7,982 nucleotides of DNA, from NCBI GenBank assembly GCA_043819695.1, contig JBDREM010000333.1, positions 1-7,982 on the forward strand. The letters run 5' to 3'. A program made the translations under genes and the position numbers. The notes under the pieces were generated by a model that had not been told where the DNA came from, ran no database searches, and was given only the letters and a program-made list of their open reading frames with translations. Of the stretch, positions 1-6,863 are shown piece by piece; positions within the stretch are counted from its first letter, which is position 1, and every line of letters begins with the position of its first letter. This DNA is from CAYLQD01 sp043819695. Its GTDB lineage: Bacteria; Planctomycetota; PUPC01.

Positions 1-829
1 GGCGATGCTCTTCGAGATGCTCCGGCCCGGCGCGACGGCGGTCATCAACGCCGACGACCCGGAGGGGCGGCACATGGCCGAGCGCGCCCGCTGCATGAAG
101 CTTTGGTTCGGGCTGCGCGGCGAGGCAGACGTGTCGGCCGAAATCGCCGCGATGGACATGACGGGGACGACCTACCGGCTGAAGACGCCGCGCGGGACGG
201 CCGAGGTCCGCTCGTCGCTCGTGGGCGAGTTCAACGTGATGAACGATCTCGCCGCGGCCGCGGCCGCGCTGGCCGCGGACGTCGAGCTCGACGCCATCGT
301 CGCCGGGCTCGAGCAGGCCGGCCCCGTGCCCGGGCGGCTCGAGAGAATCCCCGCGCCCGACTTCCACCCGCTCGTGGATTATGCCCACAACGAGGGCGCC
401 CTCGAATCCGTCCTCGGCGCGGTCAGGGCGCTCGCGACGCGGCGGCTGCTGATCGTCTTCGGCGCCGGCGGCGACCGCGACGACACGAAGCGGCCGCTAA
501 TGGGCGTCGCCGCCGAGAAATACTGCGACCGAATCTTCCTCACCGCCGACAACTCTCGCAGTGAGGACACGCTGCAGATCATTCGCGACATCGAGCGCGA
601 CATGACCGGCATCCGGCCGACGCTCGTCATCCCCGACCGCGAGATGGCGATCCGCGCCGCGGTCGATGCGGCGGAGCCCGGCGACGTCCTCCTCGTCGCC
701 GGCAAGGGCCACGAGACGTATCAGATACTCGGGCAGATCACGTCGCCGTTCGACGACCGCGAGGTGCTGCGACGCGCGATCGCCGAACGGGAAGCCAGCA
801 TGCAACACGTCGCTCAATCGGAGGCGTAG
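1..829 (+). CDS. murE: UDP-MurNAc-tripeptide synthetase MurE, C-terminal part (5' end outside window)
   Basis: MurE is a cytoplasmic ATP-dependent ligase that adds the third stem-peptide residue, usually meso-diaminopimelate or L-Lys, to UDP-MurNAc-L-Ala-D-Glu. The reading frame is open from base 2, so the ATG at 5 is internal. About 275 residues are present, roughly the second half of a typical 480-500 aa protein; the N-terminal domain and the GTNGKT P-loop lie upstream. Visible family motifs are GEFNVMN (nt 224-244), VPGRLE, DYAH (nt 377-388), FGAGGDRDDTKRPLMG, DNSR (nt 548-559) and GKGHETYQ (nt 701-724). The family motif after DYAH is normally TPDAL but reads NEGAL here. The amino-acid selectivity motif DNPR of DAP-adding enzymes reads DNSR; the retained Arg and the Glu of GKGHE favour a meso-DAP substrate, which is an inference. 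It ends with TAG 3 nt before murF, consistent with co-transcription. Identification is secure; substrate is less so. Confidence 0.95.
   Translation, partial: AMLFEMLRPGATAVINADDPEGRHMAERARCMKLWFGLRGEADVSAEIAAMDMTGTTYRLKTPRGTAEVRSSLVGEFNVMNDLAAAAAALAADVELDAIVAGLEQAGPVPGRLERIPAPDFHPLVDYAHNEGALESVLGAVRALATRRLLIVFGAGGDRDDTKRPLMGVAAEKYCDRIFLTADNSRSEDTLQIIRDIERDMTGIRPTLVIPDREMAIRAAVDAAEPGDVLLVAGKGHETYQILGQITSPFDDREVLRRAIAEREASMQHVAQSEA
820..824 (+). promoter_or_regulatory. Ribosome binding site of murF
   Basis: GGAGG ends 8 nt before the ATG at 833 and lies inside the last codons of murE. It favours the ATG at 833 over the in-frame ATG at 842, for which the spacing would be 17 nt. Confidence 0.8.
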
Positions 830-832
830 CGA

Positions 833-2347
833 ATGGTGGCGATGAATCTTCGGCAGGCGGCGCGGGCGGCCAAGGGCAAGATCCTGCGCGGCGAGTCCCA
901 CACCGAGCTGACGGGCATCTCGACCGACACGCGGACGCTCCTCCCGGGCGAGCTCTTCATCGCACTGAAGGGAGCGAACTACGACGCGCACGACTTCCTC
1001 GCCGACGCCGCGACGAAACAAGCGGGCGCCGCCGTCGTCCACAACAGGGCCGCCGCGCGCCTCGCGCCCGAGCTGCCGCTCGTCCTCGTCAAAGACACCA
1101 CACGCGCGCTCGGCGATCTCGCCAACTGGCACCGCACGCGCTGCCCGACGACCGTCATCGGCATCACGGGCAGCAACGGCAAGACGACGACGAAGGAAAT
1201 GCTCTTCCACGTCCTCGACGGCGTCGTCCGGTCGATAATGTCGTTCTCCAACTTCAACAACGCCTTCGGCGTGCCGCTCACGCTCTTCCAGATGCGGCCG
1301 GAAGACGTGTATGCGGTCGTCGAGATGGGCACGAGCTCGCCGGGCGAGATCGCGCGGCTCTGCGAGATCGCCGACCCCGACATCGGCTTGATCACGAACG
1401 TCGCCGAGTCGCACCTCGAAGGGCTCGGCGACATCGAGGGCGTCGCCCGCGAGAAGGCGGTGCTCATCAAGTACACCGCGCGCAAGACCGGCTCGTTCTT
1501 CAACGCCGACGACTACTGGTCCCGCCGGGTCGCAAGACCGCTCAAGGGCACCGTCCGCTCGTTCGGCATCGAAAACGAGGCCGACCTGCGAGCGTTCAAC
1601 GTCCGGCCCGACCGCGGCGGCACGAGCTTCAGGATCAAGGGCGGGCCCAGAATCCACATTCCCGTGCCCGGCGCGCACAACGCGGCGAACGCGATCGCCG
1701 CGATCTCCGTCGCAAGAAAGCTGGGCGTCGACTGGGACACCATCGCGGACAGGCTCGCGACCTTCGAGCTGCCGGCGATGCGGATGCAGACGAAGACGAC
1801 CGGCGGCGTGACGGTCATCAACGACGCCTACAACGCGAACCCCGCCTCGCTCGAGGCGGCCGCCCGGACGCTGTCGCGGATGCAGTGCGCCGGCAGGAAG
1901 GTCCTGGTCGTGGCGGACATGCTCGAGCTGGGCGACCGCGCCGCGGAGTTGCACCGCGAGCTCGGCAAAACCGTCGCCGGCTTCAACTTCGACTACCTGC
2001 TCGGCCGCGGGCGGCAGGCGGCCCGGCTCCTCGCGTCCGCCGCGGAGAACGGCATGAGCGAGGAGGACGTCCGCCTGGCGGAATCGAACGAGGAACTGGT
2101 CCGCGCACTGCTGGGCTTCATCGGACCGGGCGACACGGTTCTTCTCAAGGGATCGAGAGGCATGCACCTCGAACAGGTCGCCGGACTGCTCGAGAGCGGC
2201 CTCGGCGCCGCCGGCGGCGGCGGCGAACCATCAGAAAAGACACGCGGCCACAGGACGTCCGAGGCTGCGGCAGGAACAGGCGAGAGGGTCGCGCGGGCCC
2301 CCGAAGGAACCGAGGCCGCGCTCTCGCGCGAACAAACGGTGGGGTGA
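833..2347 (+). CDS. murF: UDP-MurNAc-tripeptide:D-Ala-D-Ala ligase MurF
   Basis: MurF is the cytoplasmic ATP-dependent ligase that adds D-Ala-D-Ala to UDP-MurNAc-tripeptide, giving the pentapeptide precursor. The product is 504 aa. The N-terminal substrate domain (about 1-100) includes STDTR (residues 30-34) and GELFIALKG. The central ATPase domain has the P-loop GITGSNGKTTTKE (110-122), SNFNNAFGVPLT (139-150), VEMGTSSPGEIA (163-174) and the TNVAESHLEGLG segment (188-199). The C-terminal ligase domain shows HNAANAIAA (282-290), NDAYNANPASLEAA (330-343) and LLKGSRGMHLE (437-447). Family members usually end shortly after GSRGMxxE, at about 450-460 aa. Here a further tail of about 48 residues, rich in Gly, Ala, Glu and Arg and starting with four GGC glycine codons (nt 2213-2224), has no recognisable domain. 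Start chosen from the GGAGG at 820-824. The downstream sigma gene is in the same frame, separated only by TGA and a short gap. Confidence 0.97.
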   Translation: MVAMNLRQAARAAKGKILRGESHTELTGISTDTRTLLPGELFIALKGANYDAHDFLADAATKQAGAAVVHNRAAARLAPELPLVLVKDTTRALGDLANWHRTRCPTTVIGITGSNGKTTTKEMLFHVLDGVVRSIMSFSNFNNAFGVPLTLFQMRPEDVYAVVEMGTSSPGEIARLCEIADPDIGLITNVAESHLEGLGDIEGVAREKAVLIKYTARKTGSFFNADDYWSRRVARPLKGTVRSFGIENEADLRAFNVRPDRGGTSFRIKGGPRIHIPVPGAHNAANAIAAISVARKLGVDWDTIADRLATFELPAMRMQTKTTGGVTVINDAYNANPASLEAAARTLSRMQCAGRKVLVVADMLELGDRAAELHRELGKTVAGFNFDYLLGRGRQAARLLASAAENGMSEEDVRLAESNEELVRALLGFIGPGDTVLLKGSRGMHLEQVAGLLESGLGAAGGGGEPSEKTRGHRTSEAAAGTGERVARAPEGTEAALSREQTVG

Positions 2348-2357
2348 TTTGTGACAC

Positions 2358-2362
2358 GGAGG
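2358..2362 (+). promoter_or_regulatory. Ribosome binding site deciding the sigma factor start
   Basis: GGAGG (extended to GGAGGG) lies 9 nt before the ATG at 2372. A second GGAGG at 2365-2369 is only 2 nt from that ATG, too close to serve it. The alternative upstream GTG at 2351 is preceded only by a G/T-rich stretch, so ATG 2372 is preferred. Confidence 0.65.
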
Positions 2363-2371
2363 GCGGAGGAG

Positions 2372-3175
2372 ATGAACTCCCGGAGAACGACGAACGGGGC
2401 GGGCACGAAGACGCGGGACCGACGGCCCCGTGCAGACAAGAACGATGGGCTCTGGGAACGCTACGGCGCGACCCGGGACATCGAGACGCGCAACGCGCTC
2501 ATCGAGGCGTACGTGCCGCTCGTCGAGCGCGAGGCGCGCAAGGTCGCCGCGGCCCTCTCCCACGTGGTCCGGCCGCAGGAACTGGAGAGCGCCGGCACGC
2601 TCGGGCTGATCGACAGCATCGACAATTTCGAGCCCGCGCAGGGGTTCAGGTTCATCACGTTTTGCACGCCGCGCGTGCGCGGCGCGATGTTCGACGAACT
2701 GCGGTCGTGGGACTGGATCCCGCGGGCGACCCGCGCCAAGCTCAACAAGCTCGAGCGCGTGATCGAGCGATTCGAGAACTGCCACGGCCGCGGCCCGGAC
2801 GAGGAAGAGCTCGCACGAGAGATGGGCATGTCGGAAGACGAAATCCGCCAGCTCTTCTGCGACCGGAACCGTTCGCTGATCTCGCTCGACGCGCCCTGGC
2901 CGGGCCGCGGCTGGCGAGACTCGGCCGACGAGGAGTCGCCGGTCACCGTGCTCGAGGACAAGCGCGGCGTGAACCCCGTGCGCGACCTGCAGAAGAAAGA
3001 GATCGGCGAACTCGTGCGAACGATGCTCGACAAGACCGAGCGGCTCGTCGTCACGCTCTACTACTACGAACAGCTCAACCTCCGCGAGATCGGACACGCT
3101 CTCGGGCTGACGGAATCGCGCATCTGCCAGATTCACAGCAAGATCGTGCAGCGCCTGAGAAGACAGTTCGCTTAG
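2372..3175 (+). CDS. FliA/WhiG-type (sigma-28 class) RNA polymerase sigma factor
   Basis: A group 3 sigma-70 family factor that would direct RNA polymerase to alternative promoters. The product is 267 aa from ATG 2372; a GTG at 2351 would add 7 residues. After a basic, probably disordered N-terminus (1-25), region 2 covers about 30-112. It contains YVPLVEREARKVAA (47-60) and the core-binding/-10 recognition segment from LESAGTLGLIDSIDNFEP to FRFITFCTPRVRGAMFDELRSWDW. Region 3 (about 113-172) contains LEEARE-like helices. Region 4 (about 205-264) ends in a helix-turn-helix, LREIGHALGLTESRICQIHSK (split across 237-257), followed by a basic tail. A short acidic linker (about 182-198) joins regions 3 and 4. 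Length and layout match FliA/WhiG rather than RpoD or ECF factors; region 1.1 is absent. No flagellar or sporulation gene is adjacent: it sits between murF and ftsW, where mraY and murD are usual. Its regulon cannot be read from this window, and no anti-sigma factor gene is visible. Confidence 0.94.
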   Translation: MNSRRTTNGAGTKTRDRRPRADKNDGLWERYGATRDIETRNALIEAYVPLVEREARKVAAALSHVVRPQELESAGTLGLIDSIDNFEPAQGFRFITFCTPRVRGAMFDELRSWDWIPRATRAKLNKLERVIERFENCHGRGPDEEELAREMGMSEDEIRQLFCDRNRSLISLDAPWPGRGWRDSADEESPVTVLEDKRGVNPVRDLQKKEIGELVRTMLDKTERLVVTLYYYEQLNLREIGHALGLTESRICQIHSKIVQRLRRQFA

Positions 3176-3196
3176 CGAGGGCAATACAGGTCCGCC

Positions 3197-4321
3197 GTGG
3201 GCAGCAGACAGATAATAGTCGGGTGCGTCGTCACGCTGATGCTGATCGGCCTCGTCATGGTGTACAGCAACACGGCCGTGGCGTGCGGCGTGAACCCGCT
3301 CGCCAACCGCTTCGTCGCCAGGCACCTGACGTGGATGCTGCTGTCGATCGCGGCGATGATGGTCTTTGCCCACGTCGACTATCACGATCTCACGCGTCAC
3401 AGCCGCCTGATCATGCTGCTCACGTTCGCGTCGCTGGTGGCCGTGCTCGTTTTCGGGACGCGCGTGAACGGCGCGAAGCGCTGGTTCAGGCTCGGCCCGT
3501 TCAGCCTCCAGGTCTCGGAGTTCGCCAAGATCGCCGTCATTCTCTACGTGGCCGGGTTCGTGAGCCGGAAGAGCGAGATTCTCGACGACTTCTGGCGCGG
3601 GTTCCTGCCGCCCGTTTTCGTGCTCGGCGCCGTGTTCGCCCTGATAATGCTGCAGCCCGACTTCGGCACGTCGGCCCTGATCGCCGCGGTCGCGGTGACG
3701 CTCCTCATCGTCGCCGGCGCGCGGTGGCGGCACCTCGCCCCGTTCCTTGCGGCCGCGCTGCCCGTGCTCTTCGTGCTTCTCCGCATGAGGGAGTACCGCT
3801 GGCGGCGGATGATCGTCTTCCTCAATCCCTGGGCGGACCCGCAGGGCGCGGGCTACCACGTCGTGCAGTCGCTGATCGCGCTCGGCTGCGGCGGCTGGAC
3901 CGGTGTCGGCCCCGGCGCCGGGCTGCAGCAGCACGGGTTCCTGCCGGAGGCCGAGACCGACTTCATCTTCGCGATCTTCGGCCAGGAGACGGGCTTCGCC
4001 GGATGCGTCCTGCTGATGTGCGCGTTCATCGCGCTCTTCTACGCGGGAATGCGGGTGGCAAGGTCGGCGCCCGATGCGCTCGGCGCGCTGCTCGCGGCCG
4101 GCATCACCGTCCTCATCGGGTTCCAGATGCTCATCAACATCGGCGTTGCGTCGTCGGCCATGCCGACGAAGGGGATTTCGCTGCCGTTCGTCAGCTTCGG
4201 CGGCTCGGCGCTGCTCGCGTTGTCCGCCGGCGTCGGGATCGTGCTCAACGTGTCGAGGCACTGCCCGCGCGAGAGCCTGTCGCGCGTGCGCGGGGCGACA
4301 CAGAAGGAGGCCGCAGCGTGA
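3197..4321 (+). CDS. ftsW: Septal peptidoglycan glycosyltransferase FtsW (SEDS family)
   Basis: FtsW is the SEDS-family integral membrane enzyme that polymerises lipid II into glycan strands at the division septum, together with a class B PBP. The product is 374 aa with about ten hydrophobic segments, the first at residues 5-24. Family signatures are NGAKRWFRLGPFSLQVSEFAK (split across 91-111), LQPDFGTS (152-159), GYHVVQSLIALGCGGWTGVGPG (219-240), LPEAETDFIFAIFGQETG (249-266) and NIGVASSAMPTKGISLPFVSFGGS (314-337). Asp255 in the PEAETDF loop matches the Asp shown to be essential in SEDS proteins, and Trp96 the conserved GAxRW tryptophan. The usual His before TDF is Glu here and GEE is GQE. 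GTG 3197 is chosen because it puts the first membrane helix just after the start; the ribosome site is weak (CAGG, 3187-3190). Placement next to murG favours FtsW over the paralogue RodA. Confidence 0.95.
   Translation: MGSRQIIVGCVVTLMLIGLVMVYSNTAVACGVNPLANRFVARHLTWMLLSIAAMMVFAHVDYHDLTRHSRLIMLLTFASLVAVLVFGTRVNGAKRWFRLGPFSLQVSEFAKIAVILYVAGFVSRKSEILDDFWRGFLPPVFVLGAVFALIMLQPDFGTSALIAAVAVTLLIVAGARWRHLAPFLAAALPVLFVLLRMREYRWRRMIVFLNPWADPQGAGYHVVQSLIALGCGGWTGVGPGAGLQQHGFLPEAETDFIFAIFGQETGFAGCVLLMCAFIALFYAGMRVARSAPDALGALLAAGITVLIGFQMLINIGVASSAMPTKGISLPFVSFGGSALLALSAGVGIVLNVSRHCPRESLSRVRGATQKEAAA
4304..4310 (+). promoter_or_regulatory. Strong ribosome binding site of murG inside ftsW
   Basis: AAGGAGG ends 7 nt before the GTG at 4318, within the last codons of ftsW. 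Together with the GTGA overlap it fixes the murG start, although the murG frame is open for more than 2 kb upstream. Confidence 0.85.
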
Positions 4322-5451
4322 GGGTTCTCTTTGCAGGCGGGGTGACCGGCGGCCACATCGCGCCGGGCCTCGCGCTCGCGGAGAAGATCACGGCCGACGT
4401 GCCCGGCTCGGAGGTGCTGTTCGCCAGCGTGGCCAACGAGACCGAGGCCTGGATGATCGCGCGCAGCGGGTTCCGGCTCGTGAAGGTCGCCGCGCGCACG
4501 TCGGGCGCCGCGGCCGCCGCGCTGCACATCCCGCTCGCCTGGATGAAATCGCTCCGCCTGCTCGCGTCGTTCAGGCCCGACGTCGTCGTCGGGCTCGGCG
4601 GCGCGTCGTCGCTCGGCGGGGCGCTTGCCGCCATCACCGCGCGAACCCCGCTCGTCCTGCTCGAAGGGAACGTCGTTCCCGGGCGGACGACCCGCCGGCT
4701 GGCGCCGTGGGCGGCCGGGATATGCTGCCAATCGGAGGCCGCGGCCGACGCCATCGGCCGCGCATCCGCGGCGTTCACCGGCGGCCCGGTGCGGAAGAAG
4801 ATCGCCGGCGCGCATGTCTTCGCCAAGGCCGCCGTGCGGCGGGAGATCTTCGGGCTCGACCCCGGCCGGCCGACCGTGCTCGTCGTGGGCGGCAGCCAGG
4901 GGGCCGCGCCCATCAACCGCGTGATGATGAACGCCGCGCCCAAGCTGGACGCCGCGCACGTCCAGCTCATTCACGTTGCCGGCGAGAACGGCTCGCCCGC
5001 GGTTGCGAACGCGTACCGCGCCGCCGGCGTGACGGCGCACGTGCTGGGCTTCTTCGAGAAGATGCACCTGGCGTACGCCGCGGCCGACGTGGCGGTCTCG
5101 CGCGCCGGCGCGGCCTCGCTCGCCGAGCTCGCCGCCGTCGGCCTGCCCGCGATACTCGTCCCACTGCCCCATGCGAGGGACGATCATCAGCGGGCGAACG
5201 CGCGCCTGGCCGTCGAGCAGGGATGGGCCGTCATGGTCGAGCAGGCGGACCTCGACGGCGAGACCGCGGCCGCCCTCATCGGCAAGCTCCTGGCGGAAGA
5301 GCCGTACCTGAACAAGATGCGGGCGAACGCGCTCGCCGCGGCCCGCGGCGACGCCGCCGGCGTGATACTCGAACGCCTGCGCTCGCTCGTCCCGCGGGCG
5401 CAGCGGGGCGCCGAACCGGACGCCGAGCAACGCTCGGCCGCAGGAATGTAG
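4318..5451 (+). CDS. murG: UDP-GlcNAc:lipid I N-acetylglucosaminyltransferase MurG
   Basis: MurG is a peripheral inner-membrane GT-B glycosyltransferase (GT28) that transfers GlcNAc from UDP-GlcNAc to lipid I, forming lipid II. The product is 377 aa, slightly longer than the usual 350-360. The N-terminal lipid-I-binding domain has AGGVTGGHIAPGLALAE (6-22; family GGGTGGHxxP with the third Gly replaced by Val) and VVGLGGASSLGG (90-101). The segment usually reading HEQN is LEGNVVPG (115-122). The C-terminal UDP-GlcNAc domain has VVGGSQGAAPIN (189-200), HVLGFFEKMHLAYAAADVAVSRAG (split across 241-264), SLAELAAVGLPAILVPLPHA (267-286) and DDHQRANA (288-295). The last 20 residues are a low-complexity polar tail. 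The GTG start at 4318 overlaps the ftsW TGA (GTGA) and follows AAGGAGG, typical of translational coupling. Substrate acceptor lipid I would need MraY, which is not encoded in this window. Confidence 0.96.
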   Translation: MRVLFAGGVTGGHIAPGLALAEKITADVPGSEVLFASVANETEAWMIARSGFRLVKVAARTSGAAAAALHIPLAWMKSLRLLASFRPDVVVGLGGASSLGGALAAITARTPLVLLEGNVVPGRTTRRLAPWAAGICCQSEAAADAIGRASAAFTGGPVRKKIAGAHVFAKAAVRREIFGLDPGRPTVLVVGGSQGAAPINRVMMNAAPKLDAAHVQLIHVAGENGSPAVANAYRAAGVTAHVLGFFEKMHLAYAAADVAVSRAGAASLAELAAVGLPAILVPLPHARDDHQRANARLAVEQGWAVMVEQADLDGETAAALIGKLLAEEPYLNKMRANALAAARGDAAGVILERLRSLVPRAQRGAEPDAEQRSAAGM

Positions 5452-5453
5452 TT

Positions 5454-5460
5454 GGAAAGG
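5454..5460 (+). promoter_or_regulatory. Ribosome binding site of murC
   Basis: GGAAAGG lies just after the murG stop and ends 5 nt before the ATG at 5466. This is a purine-rich Shine-Dalgarno-like site of moderate quality, supporting that start. Confidence 0.6.
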
Positions 5461-5465
5461 CGCAT

Positions 5466-6863
5466 ATGGCCGAAGATATCCCCGGCCTTGACTGGCCGCA
5501 GCTCAGGATTCACTTCGTCGCCATCGGCGGCATCGGGATGAGCGCGCTCGCGCGGATCGCGGCGGCGAAGGGAGCCGCCGTCAGCGGATGCGACAGCGCC
5601 GGCAGCGCCGTCCTCGCCGATCTGCGCGGCCGCGGCATCACGTGCCACGTCGGCCACTCGCCCGCGCACCTCGACGGCGCCGACCTCGTCGTCTACTCGA
5701 CCGCGGTCCCGCTCGACAGCGCCGAGATGCAGGCCGCGGCCGCCCGCGCCATACCGGTCATCCACCGCGGCCGCTTCCTCGCCTGGCTTCAGCGCGGGCA
5801 CGAGACCGTCGCCATCTCCGGCGCCCACGGCAAGACGACGACCACGTGGATCGTCGCGAACGCCTTGATCCGAGCCGGGCGCGATCCGACCGTCGCCGTC
5901 GGCGGGATCGTCGGCGATCTCGAGGGCAACTCGCGCTGCGGCTCCGGCCGCATATTCGTCACCGAGGCCGACGAGAGCGACCGGTCGTTCCTCGAACTCT
6001 CGCCCAGGTACCCCGTGATAACCAATATCGACGCGGACCACCTCGACCACTACTCGGGGATCAGCGAGATCCGCGAGGCGTTCGCGAGGTTCGCCGAGCC
6101 GGCGGCCGGCGGAGCCGTCATCGCCTGCATCGACGGCCCGCACGTGAGCGACATTCTCGAACGGGTCCGCGGCCGCAAGATCACGTGCGGCATCGGCAAG
6201 GGCGACGTCGCCGCCGAGAACGTGCGCCTCGAGCCGGGACAAGCCGTCTACGACGCCGTCCTGCCCGGCGGCACGCTCCGAGACGTGGCCCTGTCGATGC
6301 CCGGCATCCACAACGTGCGGAACTCGCTTGCCGCGCTCGCGCTCGCCGTCGAGCTCGGCTTGCCGATGGACGCCGTGCGCGACGCGCTCGCGAGCACGTC
6401 GCACGTCGGCCGCCGCCTCGAGCTCCGCGGCTGCGAACGCGGCATCACGGTCTACGACGACTACGCCCACCATCCGGCTGAGATCGCGGCGACGCTCGAG
6501 GCCGCGCGGATGCTCGCACCCAAGCGGCTGGTCGGCATCTTCCAGCCGCACCGGTACACGAGAACGCTGCACCTCCAGCGCGAGTTCGGCACCGCGTTCG
6601 ACCGGCTCGACTTGCTGCTGATCGCGCCGATCTACGCCGCGTCGGAGCCGCCGATCGAGGGCGTGTCCTCGGAACTGATCGCGCGGCGGGTCGAGGAACT
6701 CGGCGACGTGACGGTCGAGCTCGTGCCGGACCTCGCGGCCGCGGCCGACCGGTTTGTCGCCGGCCTCGAGCCGGGCGACACGCTCATCACGCTCGGCGCC
6801 GGGAACGTGTGGGAAGCCGGCGACGCCGTGTTGAAGAACGTGAGACCGGCGGACGCCGCCTGA
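5466..6863 (+). CDS. murC: UDP-N-acetylmuramate:L-alanine ligase MurC
   Basis: MurC is the cytoplasmic ATP-dependent ligase that attaches L-Ala to UDP-MurNAc, the first stem-peptide step. The product is 465 aa, normal for the family. The N-terminal Rossmann-like domain shows HFVAIGGIGMSALARIA (16-32) and VVYSTAVP (75-82). The ATPase domain has the P-loop ISGAHGKTTTTW (117-128), the catalytic-region TEADESDRSFLEL (166-178) and TNIDADHLDHY (186-196). The C-terminal domain has GIHNVRNSLAALA (280-292), GRRLELRG (315-322), YDDYAHHPAEI (330-340), FQPHRYTRT (359-367) and LGAGNVWEAGD (443-453), where the family usually has GAGDIW. HxxVGGxxxD-type substrate features and AHH confirm MurC rather than the related ligase Mpl. 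The ATG at 5466 is supported by GGAAAGG (5454-5460), 14 nt after the murG stop. The last two codons and the TGA form the start of the downstream 21-bp repeat array. Confidence 0.97.
   Translation: MAEDIPGLDWPQLRIHFVAIGGIGMSALARIAAAKGAAVSGCDSAGSAVLADLRGRGITCHVGHSPAHLDGADLVVYSTAVPLDSAEMQAAAARAIPVIHRGRFLAWLQRGHETVAISGAHGKTTTTWIVANALIRAGRDPTVAVGGIVGDLEGNSRCGSGRIFVTEADESDRSFLELSPRYPVITNIDADHLDHYSGISEIREAFARFAEPAAGGAVIACIDGPHVSDILERVRGRKITCGIGKGDVAAENVRLEPGQAVYDAVLPGGTLRDVALSMPGIHNVRNSLAALALAVELGLPMDAVRDALASTSHVGRRLELRGCERGITVYDDYAHHPAEIAATLEAARMLAPKRLVGIFQPHRYTRTLHLQREFGTAFDRLDLLLIAPIYAASEPPIEGVSSELIARRVEELGDVTVELVPDLAAAADRFVAGLEPGDTLITLGAGNVWEAGDAVLKNVRPADAA

Noticed and set aside
497..2167. Long open frames on the minus strand (also 2231-4261, 4039-5430 and 5187-7463)
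   Set aside because: They lie fully antisense to well-identified mur and ftsW genes, have Arg/Asp/Gly-rich compositions and no recognisable motifs. In DNA this GC-rich, stop codons are rare in the antisense frame, so such shadows are expected.
3207..3218. Possible sigma-28-like -10 element (AGATAATA) at the start of ftsW
   Set aside because: No TAAA-like -35 is present about 15 nt upstream, and the match lies inside the ftsW coding sequence. Likely chance.
1885..4317. Upstream in-frame extension of murG through ftsW, the sigma gene and murF
   Set aside because: The translated extension is arginine-rich shadow sequence of the overlapping genes. Homology to MurG begins exactly at GTG 4318, which has a strong ribosome binding site.
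1..4321. murE, murF, the sigma gene and ftsW all share one reading frame
   Set aside because: With short gaps this is expected by chance at a modest rate (about 1 in 27). Each gene has its own stop and start, so I draw no conclusion except noting readthrough at the murF stop.
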